The notes beneath the pieces were generated by a model. That model saw only the letters and a program-made list of their open reading frames with translations. It was not told the origin of the DNA and searched no databases. A program made the translations under genes and the position numbers. Positions 1 to 4,715 of a stretch of DNA of 5,831 bases are shown here, piece by piece. The DNA is from an uncultured Candidatus Competibacteraceae bacterium (GTDB lineage Bacteria > Pseudomonadota > Gammaproteobacteria > Competibacterales > Competibacteraceae). The stretch is taken from the NCBI GenBank assembly GCA_937960715.1, contig CALGOO010000217.1, forward strand, positions 1 through 5,831. Reading direction: 5' to 3'. Each line of letters opens with the position of its first letter. Position 1 is the stretch's first letter.

Positions 1-816
1 ATGCTCTCCAGCCAGCCGGGCCGGGAAGGTGTGGTTCAAGCGCCGTTGTGCGTCAACCTTGCCTGTCACCGCGAAAAAATCGCCGCCGCGCATCCGCTGG
101 CCGCGCCGGGTGTTTCCGCCCCAACGGCGACGGCTCCTCGACCGGCCGGTGACCCGTCGCCAGCGGTTCCCACCCGTCCTACGCCCCCAACCGGGACCGC
201 GCCAAAAAAAGTCGCAGCGTGGGTCGATGACTGGCTGCGGCGGCAGGCGGCCGAAACGGTCGCGGGAAATCCCGATCTGTTGCGGGCGTGGCTGCTGGCG
301 GCGCTGTACCGCGACGCGGGCCAACCCGAGGCGTTGCTGACTGCGCATGGCCTGGACGCTCTGGCGACGCGCTCCCGCGCCACCTTGATTCCGGCGCTGG
401 CGGCGCTCAACCCCGCGCAGAAACAAGACCTGCTGATCGCCCTGACGCGCTATCTCATTCAGGATCGTCCGCTAGAGGCCGACCGGCCCGCGCTGGACGA
501 AACGGTGCGGGCGGCGGAAGCGTCGTTGGCGACGGCCCATCTTGATCCGGTCGCCGCGTTCATCCCGGACGCGACGTTCTGGCAGGCGCATACCAAAGCC
601 GGGATTGAGAGCTTGCTGCGCGAGGCGAAGAATCCGCAAGGCGAGACCTTTGCCGCGTGGTATGCCCGCGAACATCGGGAATCGGCCACCGACGCGAAAG
701 CGTTCGAGCGGTTGATCAAGGGCAAAACCGCCGGCCTGATCGCCGCGCTGGACGCCACGTCCTTCGACTTTTCCGCGTGGTTGCCGGCGGTGATCGCGCA
801 ACGCTTTTCTCGCTAA
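1..816 (+). CDS. PRTRC system ParB-family protein, C-terminal part (5' truncated by window edge)
   Basis: This is the last 271 codons of a ParB-related protein, the probable DNA-binding member of the PRTRC cassette. The reading frame is open to base 1. The ATG there is probably an internal methionine, because no upstream sequence or ribosome site is visible and the ParB/Srx nuclease-like core expected near the N-terminus is missing. Visible are a Cys/His motif near residues 17-26 (CVNLACHREK), a Pro/Ala/Thr-rich linker at about 30-68, and a mostly helical region from about 70 to the end with the segment FIPDATFWQAHTKAGIESLL. I recall the Cys motif and a similar C-terminal region from PRTRC ParB proteins. 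It ends at TAA 814-816, well separated from the next gene, unlike the other cassette genes. Identification rests on family memory plus the neighbours. The role in DNA binding or partition is inferred. Confidence 0.8.
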   Translation: MLSSQPGREGVVQAPLCVNLACHREKIAAAHPLAAPGVSAPTATAPRPAGDPSPAVPTRPTPPTGTAPKKVAAWVDDWLRRQAAETVAGNPDLLRAWLLAALYRDAGQPEALLTAHGLDALATRSRATLIPALAALNPAQKQDLLIALTRYLIQDRPLEADRPALDETVRAAEASLATAHLDPVAAFIPDATFWQAHTKAGIESLLREAKNPQGETFAAWYAREHRESATDAKAFERLIKGKTAGLIAALDATSFDFSAWLPAVIAQRFSR

Positions 817-836
817 CCCGTTTCACGCGCTTCCAC

Positions 837-858
837 AGGTGGGCCATCCGGCCCGCCT
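837..858 (+). terminator. GC-rich hairpin after the ParB gene, possible terminator or attenuator
   Basis: AGGTGGGCC (837-845) pairs with GGCCCGCCT (850-858) around the loop ATCC. The stem is nine base pairs with one G-U pair, starting 21 bases after the ParB stop codon. No T-run follows, so it is not a textbook intrinsic terminator. The plus strand from about 859 to 941 is rich in C and poor in G with many pyrimidine runs, which resembles the loading region of a Rho-dependent terminator. The hairpin is directly visible; its role is inferred. Confidence 0.35.
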
Positions 859-935
859 AGCCCCGCACGCCTGACCGGCCTTCCCCCTTTCGGCTCCGCC
901 TTTCCGCGCCCGCCCGGCTCGCCTTGCCAAGCCCC

Positions 936-976
936 CTCTCCATGCGAACCTGGTTGTGTATCAACAACCTGGAGAG
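936..976 (+). promoter_or_regulatory. RNA stem that would mask the ribosome binding site of the gene at 982
   Basis: CTCTCCA (936-942) can pair with TGGAGAG (970-976), and GGTTGT (952-957) with ACAACC (964-969) around a six-base loop. The 3' arm is continuous (964-976), while the 5' arm carries a nine-base bulge (943-951). The GGAGAG in the 3' arm is the Shine-Dalgarno sequence of the gene starting at 982, five bases further on, so the folded RNA would hide it. No T-run follows, which argues against a terminator. The heptamer AACCTGG also occurs twice as a direct repeat (947-953 and 966-972), so a protein-binding DNA site is an alternative. The pairing is seen; regulation is inferred. Confidence 0.45.
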
Positions 977-981
977 CGTCC

Positions 982-1161
982 ATGACCGCATCGCGATCAA
1001 CATTTATCGTCTGTTTGGCGACTTCACGCGGCCCCTTGCGCTTTGAATGCCAAGCGCGGCGGTGGTTTACCGCGTATCAACACGGATTGCGCCAGTTGCC
1101 GCCCGAGACCGCTTTACGGGCGATGGTCGTGCGCAGGCGGCCTGTGGAGAAACGGTCATGA
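982..1161 (+). CDS. Small basic protein of unknown function at the head of the PRTRC operon
   Basis: A 59-residue open reading frame that I do not recognise. It starts with ATG after GGAGAG (971-976) at a spacing of five bases, and its TGA (1159-1161) overlaps the ATG of protein E (1158-1160) as ATGA, a typical translational-coupling junction. The product is strongly basic (11 Arg, 1 Lys, 3 Glu), has two cysteines (11 and 23), no signal peptide and no clear membrane segment. A nucleic-acid or protein-binding role is possible but not shown. The first 21 codons have a poorer GC bias at third positions (about 12 of 21) than the rest (about 26 of 38), which weakens the case for that part. A different-frame ORF (942-1046) overlaps it. 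The ribosome site and ATGA overlap are the main support. Confidence 0.5.
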   Translation: MTASRSTFIVCLATSRGPLRFECQARRWFTAYQHGLRQLPPETALRAMVVRRRPVEKRS

Positions 1162-1595
1162 GTTTGCTGCGCGATCTCGCCGCCGGCCTGGGCGCGGGCG
1201 AACGCTTGCGCCTGGAATTACACGTCGAGGATGCGGGCGTTCTCGCCCTGTTGGTGCAACCGCTACTCCCCGCCGCGCCCGCCGCGCAGGATGCGAATGC
1301 CCAACGCCTTCGCGCCGCCCTGGCCCATCCGTTGTGCTTGCGCGGAACGCCGGAACAACTGGACGCGGAGGGATCGGCGGCGCTCCGCCGCTACGGCGAA
1401 CAGCGCCGCGCCTTGCACACGGTGGCGACCGAACTCGCGGCCTTAGACACGGCGATCCAGCAGGCGCAGCAGACGGTTCGAGAGAAGCGCCAGAAAGCGA
1501 CGACCATCCCGCCGCCGAAATCATCCGCCGCCGCGTCCGCGTCCATGTCCGCGCCCGCCCTGGCCCCCACGGACAATCCCGATTCGCTGTTCTAA
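1158..1595 (+). CDS. PRTRC system protein E
   Basis: A 145-residue protein matching my recollection of PRTRC protein E: a short helix and strand at the N-terminus (MSLLRDLAAGLGAGERLRLE), the segment PLCLRGTPEQLD at 59-69, a helical, probably coiled-coil region at about 73-112 rich in Ala, Gln and Arg, then a low-complexity Pro/Ser/Ala tail ending in DNPDSLF. Its biochemical role is unknown; the family is defined by its place in the cassette. I chose the ATG at 1158 because GGAGA (1146-1150) lies seven bases upstream and the start forms ATGA with the preceding stop. The frame is open further upstream, with an ATG at 1047, but that extension lacks a ribosome site and resembles translated noise. 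Protein C follows after 17 bases. The cytoplasm is the expected location, since no signal peptide is visible. Confidence 0.85.
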   Translation: MSLLRDLAAGLGAGERLRLELHVEDAGVLALLVQPLLPAAPAAQDANAQRLRAALAHPLCLRGTPEQLDAEGSAALRRYGEQRRALHTVATELAALDTAIQQAQQTVREKRQKATTIPPPKSSAAASASMSAPALAPTDNPDSLF

Positions 1596-1612
1596 TTCTC
1601 AGGAGACCTTGG

Positions 1613-1828
1613 ATGCCTGATCTACAGATTACCGCCCCGACCCGCTTCTTCACGATGGGCAGCCTGGAACTGCCCGATCCCGCGCCGCATTTATCGCCCG
1701 AGGAGGCCGTGAAATTGCTGGCGGTCAACTTCCCGCATCTGGCCCACGGCCTGCTTGGCGCACCGGAACGGCGTGGCGACGTGTGGGTGTATCCCCTCGA
1801 AAAGCCACCCGTAAAAACCAATGGCTAA
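1613..1828 (+). CDS. PRTRC system protein C, prokaryotic ubiquitin-like (Prok_Ub) protein
   Basis: A 71-residue protein with the size and pattern of PRTRC protein C: a first strand (LQITAPTRFFTMG), the segment LELPDPAPHLSPEEAVKLLA at about 18-37, then NFPHLAHGLL and a final strand GDVWVYPLEKP. In the family literature this protein belongs to the prokaryotic ubiquitin-like beta-grasp group, the proposed modifier conjugated by the E1-like (ThiF) and E2-like (B) proteins of the same cassette. It ends in Thr-Asn-Gly, so a single glycine is already the C-terminus and no trimming would be needed to expose it. A strong AGGAGA (1601-1606) sits six bases before the ATG. The stop overlaps the next small gene by eight bases. 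Family assignment is firm; actual conjugation activity is inferred. Confidence 0.85.
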   Translation: MPDLQITAPTRFFTMGSLELPDPAPHLSPEEAVKLLAVNFPHLAHGLLGAPERRGDVWVYPLEKPPVKTNG

Positions 1829-2018
1829 ATGTGCCGCCGACCGGTTGCGCGCCTGGGCGGCGGAAGCCAACGCCGCCGCCCCCCTGGATCGCCCGGTGAT
1901 TTTGGAGCATTCGGTATGCCGCGATACGCTACACCCCATTCTGCACCGTCCCGATCACGACCGCCGGGCGCTCAGTCGCCCGCTGGCCGTGCCGCCATGC
2001 CGGCTGCCGCCGGCGTAA
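1821..2018 (+). CDS. Small unrecognised protein between PRTRC C and F
   Basis: A 65-residue reading frame that I do not recognise. Its ATG overlaps the end of protein C by eight bases (ATGGCTAA). There is no Shine-Dalgarno site, so translation would depend on re-initiation after C. About 49 of 64 codons end in G or C, like the real genes around it. The competing frame, which could extend protein F upstream, has only 55-60 percent over the same bases. That favours this frame as the coding one. The protein starts with a short Ala-rich helix (residues 5-20), then has three Cys (4, 33, 60) and four His (30, 38, 42, 46), which might bind a metal, and a Pro/Arg-rich end. It could also be a frameshifted N-terminus of F. 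Comparison with other PRTRC clusters would decide. Confidence 0.5.
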   Translation: MAKCAADRLRAWAAEANAAAPLDRPVILEHSVCRDTLHPILHRPDHDRRALSRPLAVPPCRLPPA

Positions 2019-3154
2019 ATCCCCTTCGCTTACCGCGCCGGGCGTCCGCACTCGTCTCGCACAGCCTTGCACCCTTGCGCGAGCAGGCGTTCGCGGCCTG
2101 GCTCGATGCGCGCCACCCGGCAGTCGCCGCGCTGCTGCTGTGGGGGCTGGATCAGGGCATCCTCGACGACGCGGCGGTGCATGCCGCACTGGACAGCCCG
2201 CACCGCTACGAACGGCTGTATGGGCTTTTTTGCGCCACGCTGGACGCCTTGCCGGGCGTGATCGAGACCACCGCCCGCCGTCACGCCTTGCCGGGAGCCG
2301 CCTGGCCGGATTGGAACGCCTGGGTCGAGATCGACCTCGTGGAAGATGCGGAGGGAACGTGGCTTCAACTAACGGCGCGCGGCTGTTGGTTGCACCGCTT
2401 TCACCTGGATCGGTTGCCACCCGCACTGGCCGTGGCGATCGCGCACACGCTGGAATGGATCGAGGCTCACCTGACCGACTGTTGCCTGCTACGCGATCTC
2501 GCCGCGTGGTGGCAGGACGATGCCTTTTGCGCCTTTGAAGAACTGCGAGCGACGGGCCTGACGGACGTGGACGCTTTGTGGCGGCATGTTCAGGAGCAGA
2601 CCCGACACGATGAGTGGTTCGGTTGGGAATCGGTAGGCGATTTTACCGGCTGGTGGACTGCCCTGGCGTCCTTCTGCGATCCCGAATTACCGTGGACGCG
2701 GCGCTGGTTGGCGCAGCGCGGGCGCAGGCGTTCACCGGCGACGCGGCGGCGGCGTTTGCTGCGGCGGCTGTGGCGGGGGCGGCGTGACCCGGCGCTGCGC
2801 CGCGATCCCTGGTTTCGCTGGCTGCGCCGGGCCGTCTTGGCGCTCTGCCGATGCGCGCGGCGCGCGCCGGAACCCTGGACGCGCCAATGGCGCGGCGACG
2901 AGGACGGCGATGCCGAACCCTTGGCCTACACGCAACCGCTGGCGTTTGGGGAACCCTGGGAGGCGGATTTTTTGGACGAGTACGATCAATTTCTCGCGCA
3001 CGCAGAGGGCTTCGTCCGGCGCTGGCCCTGCACGGTGGCGGATGGGGAAGACCTGCGCGACGGGTTGACCGCGTTCGCCATCGGTCAGGGTTTGCTGATT
3101 GGCGCGGTGCAGGCCAATGAAACCACGGGTTTACAACGGGAGAACCGCAGATGA
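1997..3154 (+). CDS. PRTRC system protein F
   Basis: A protein of about 385 residues in the position and with the features I associate with PRTRC protein F, described as the most divergent of the cassette families. Visible are an N-terminal LRLPRRASALV segment, a helical region with many Trp and Leu (about 30-230), an unusually Arg-rich stretch (about 235-278, 20 Arg in 44 residues), and an acidic C-terminal part with DFLDEYDQFLAHAEG (about 324-338). No enzyme motif is evident; function is unknown. The start is uncertain. I chose ATG 1997 because third-position GC bias only becomes strong there, although it lacks a good ribosome site. ATG 1916 has GGAG eight bases upstream, and ATG 1829 follows the stop of C directly; both would overlap the small gene at 1821-2018 heavily. 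The stop overlaps the start of B as ATGA. Confidence 0.75.
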   Translation: MPAAAGVNPLRLPRRASALVSHSLAPLREQAFAAWLDARHPAVAALLLWGLDQGILDDAAVHAALDSPHRYERLYGLFCATLDALPGVIETTARRHALPGAAWPDWNAWVEIDLVEDAEGTWLQLTARGCWLHRFHLDRLPPALAVAIAHTLEWIEAHLTDCCLLRDLAAWWQDDAFCAFEELRATGLTDVDALWRHVQEQTRHDEWFGWESVGDFTGWWTALASFCDPELPWTRRWLAQRGRRRSPATRRRRLLRRLWRGRRDPALRRDPWFRWLRRAVLALCRCARRAPEPWTRQWRGDEDGDAEPLAYTQPLAFGEPWEADFLDEYDQFLAHAEGFVRRWPCTVADGEDLRDGLTAFAIGQGLLIGAVQANETTGLQRENRR

Positions 3155-3882
3155 CGATCATGGCCCCAACGGCACTGCCCCCGTCGCCCGGCGATGTCCA
3201 GCCGCTGACCGCGCTGCTGCTCTATCAAGTGGAACAGCGGATCATCGGCACGCGGCATCCGCTGACCGCCACACGCCAGGGTCAAGCGGTTCTCGGCGTG
3301 GGCCGTCCGTTCACGCAACGCGATGTGCACGACCTGTTGACCCTCTGCGCTGGACAGCGTCCCGCCGCGACGCTGCAATGGTTGCCTTCGCATCTGCTGG
3401 CGCACGGCGAGGATTTCCTCGTTTGGTATCGGCCCGGCGCGATCCGGCCTGTGTGGTTCGCGTTCAACGGCCAACGCTTCGGTTTTCGCGTCCCGTGGCC
3501 GTCGCTGGTGTTCGTGGCCTACCGGCAGACGTTGAGTTGCGCCGCGCTGGCTAAGTCCACCCGTCCGGAACCGGACGCCGCGCTCTGTCACGCCCCGCTG
3601 ATGAACATCGACGCCCAGGGCCGGGTGTGCCTGGGTACGGCGGAGGTTCCCACCGATCACGCTCTTGAACGCTGCGCCGCGTGGGAAGCGGCGGTGTATG
3701 CGACGAATTTCAGTCATGTCAGTCACGCGCAGACGCTCCAGATCAAGGGAGAGCAAACGGTGAACAGCGAGCAGCATTTCCAATTCTGGCAAGCCTTGCA
3801 CGGCCAGAAACGCTTTCCTGCGCACGCGCTCGCGCCGATGCGCCGCACGCTTCAGGGGTGGCTGGAAGCGCGGCTGGCCTGA
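3151..3882 (+). CDS. PRTRC system protein B, E2-like (Prok-E2 family D)
   Basis: A 243-residue protein that closely follows the PRTRC protein B pattern as I know it: RPVWFAFNGQRFGFRVPWPSL (about 99-118), HAPLMNIDAQGRVCLGT (147-163), the AAWEAAVYATNFSHVSHAQTL region (176-196), and FWQALHGQKRFPAHAL near the end. Comparative genomics places this family with prokaryotic E2 ubiquitin-conjugating-like proteins. The segment around residues 147-163 resembles the eukaryotic E2 stretch with HPN and a following GxxCL, making Cys160 the candidate thioester-forming residue. It would receive protein C from the ThiF-family E1-like enzyme. GGGAGA (3138-3143) lies seven bases upstream of the ATG, which overlaps the stop of F (ATGA). 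It is the last plus-strand gene before the oppositely oriented toxin-antitoxin pair. Catalysis is inferred from the motif. Confidence 0.88.
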   Translation: MTIMAPTALPPSPGDVQPLTALLLYQVEQRIIGTRHPLTATRQGQAVLGVGRPFTQRDVHDLLTLCAGQRPAATLQWLPSHLLAHGEDFLVWYRPGAIRPVWFAFNGQRFGFRVPWPSLVFVAYRQTLSCAALAKSTRPEPDAALCHAPLMNIDAQGRVCLGTAEVPTDHALERCAAWEAAVYATNFSHVSHAQTLQIKGEQTVNSEQHFQFWQALHGQKRFPAHALAPMRRTLQGWLEARLA

Positions 3883-3932
3883 TCGTTGGGGCATGGGTGC
3901 GTGTTCTTAAGTTTAGGGAGCGAGGCATGGGC

Positions 3933-4334
3933 TTAATCAGGCCGTTGATAACCCGCTTGGGTAAAGTGGTGGTCAAAGGTCAGGGCTGTGAAGAGTCCCC
4001 GTTCCCGCATCACCTCGAAGGAGAGGCAATCGACCCGTCCCCAGCTTTTGTCCTGGTAACGGTCATATAGATTCAAGGCCCGATTGAAGCGTTCGGGGGT
4101 GAGTTGCACGACGGTGACTTCGTCGGCGTGGAGGAAATAGTGCAGGACTTGAGTGGCTTCCCGTCGGGCGATCCGGGACAGGGCGTTGCCAATTTCCAGA
4201 AGCACGGCATCGGTGGTGACAAGGGGATGATCCTCATAGCGCTGGGAGAGCGCCAACGCACGGGCATGGTGCTGGTCGTTTTCGTTAATCAGGGCAATGA
4301 CATACCCCGTATCAACGAACAACGCTTCACGCAT
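3933..4334 (-). CDS. PIN-domain toxin, VapC-type ribonuclease
   Basis: A 133-residue PIN-domain protein, the toxin of a type II toxin-antitoxin pair. VapC-type toxins are Mg-dependent ribonucleases that cleave RNA, often tRNA or rRNA, when the antitoxin is lost. The acidic active-site set is visible: Asp8 in LFVDTGYVIALIN, Glu47 in DAVLLEIGNAL, Asp102 in DKSWGRVDCLSF and Asp121 in ALTFDHHFTQAG. Length is normal and all parts are present, so it is probably functional. Its start overlaps the antitoxin stop by eight bases, so the two are translationally coupled. It is convergent with protein B, with only 50 bases between their stops and no clear terminator. Base composition is lower in GC than the cassette genes (one 60-base line is 52 percent against 73 percent in a line within F), which suggests separate acquisition. 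The RNA target cannot be read from sequence. Confidence 0.9.
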   Translation of the reverse strand: MREALFVDTGYVIALINENDQHHARALALSQRYEDHPLVTTDAVLLEIGNALSRIARREATQVLHYFLHADEVTVVQLTPERFNRALNLYDRYQDKSWGRVDCLSFEVMRERGLFTALTFDHHFTQAGYQRPD

Positions 4335-4566
4335 TCTTCTCGCCCGTCAAATAGGCGTCGATGTTTTCCGAGAAATCCGCCGGCGCGGAAATTTTGACTT
4401 GACGGAGTTTCGCCAGGAGAGAACCTTTCGAGGGTGCCTGGATCGGGCCTTCTTTCAGCAAAATGACTCGGACCGCTTGTTCATCCCAGGCTTGACGGTA
4501 GCGATCGGGGAGGGTCACGGTCACGGTTCCGTTGTGAGCAATGGCGTTCAGTTCGAGGGCATCCAT
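4327..4566 (-). CDS. VapB-like antitoxin paired with the PIN toxin
   Basis: A 79-residue protein directly upstream of the toxin and overlapping it by eight bases, the usual antitoxin-first order. The N-terminal half (AIAHNGTVTVTLPDRYRQAW, about 9-27, then AVRVILLKEG) looks like short beta strands typical of small antitoxin DNA-binding or dimer domains. The C-terminal half (SLLAKLRQVKISAPADFSEN, then IDAYLTG) resembles the toxin-binding tail of antitoxins that I recall next to PIN toxins. It should bind and inhibit the toxin and probably represses its own promoter. AGGGGA (4579 to 4574 on the minus strand) lies seven bases before the ATG, and a TATAAT box is about 40 bases upstream. The exact antitoxin family is not certain; its role follows mainly from position and the C-terminal pattern. 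Confidence 0.8.
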   Translation of the reverse strand: MDALELNAIAHNGTVTVTLPDRYRQAWDEQAVRVILLKEGPIQAPSKGSLLAKLRQVKISAPADFSENIDAYLTGEKNA

Positions 4567-4585
4567 TAAATGTTCCCCTAAAGCG

Positions 4586-4612
4586 TTGCACAGATCATTT
4601 TTTAATTATACC
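4586..4612 (+). promoter_or_regulatory. Possible weak promoter for the ThiF gene
   Basis: TTGCAC (4586-4591) is followed after 15 bases by TATACC (4607-4612) on the plus strand, overlapping the minus-strand TATAAT of the toxin-antitoxin operon. Because that operon separates ThiF from the upstream cassette genes, ThiF needs either read-through or its own promoter. The spacing is shorter than ideal and the -10 match is partial, so this is only a candidate. Confidence 0.2.
4605..4610 (-). promoter_or_regulatory. -10 box (TATAAT) of the toxin-antitoxin operon
   Basis: The minus strand reads TATAAT exactly, about 40 bases before the antitoxin ATG and inside an AT-rich island in otherwise GC-rich DNA. 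No good -35 match is present at 16-18 bases; GGTTGT at 16 bases and TTGTCG at 14 are weak. An activator-independent but weak promoter, repressed by the toxin-antitoxin complex, would fit the usual pattern for such operons. Confidence 0.5.
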
Positions 4613-4715
4613 GGAAATGGCGAGCGACAACCGGACCGCACGCCCGTGTTGCTGGCTAAAAATCGGTTCCATGGGAAGCTGACTTTATCGCAAGCCACCC
4701 CGGAGCCTCCTCCCG

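Noticed and set aside
1047..1157. N-terminal extension of protein E starting at ATG 1047
   Set aside because: There is no ribosome site before 1047, while 1158 has GGAGA at good spacing and an ATGA junction, and its N-terminus looks like the family.
1156..1821. Minus-strand 221-codon frame across E and C
   Set aside because: It covers two recognised plus-strand genes and its translation is Arg/Pro/Ser-rich noise.
3085..3894. Long minus-strand open frame of 269 codons opposite protein B
   Set aside because: It is antisense to a well-supported PRTRC B gene, has an Arg-rich, pattern-free translation and no ribosome site that I could see. Long antisense frames are common in GC-rich genes.
4610..4715. 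Possible remnant of PRTRC protein A just before ThiF
   Set aside because: One frame stays open (with the stretch PVLLAKNRFHGKLTLSQ), but I cannot match it to the peptidase family and no JAB metal-binding motif is present; it is left as an open question rather than a pseudogene call.
3883..4715. Insertion sequence or target-site duplication around the toxin-antitoxin pair
   Set aside because: I looked for flanking direct or inverted repeats and a transposase and saw none.
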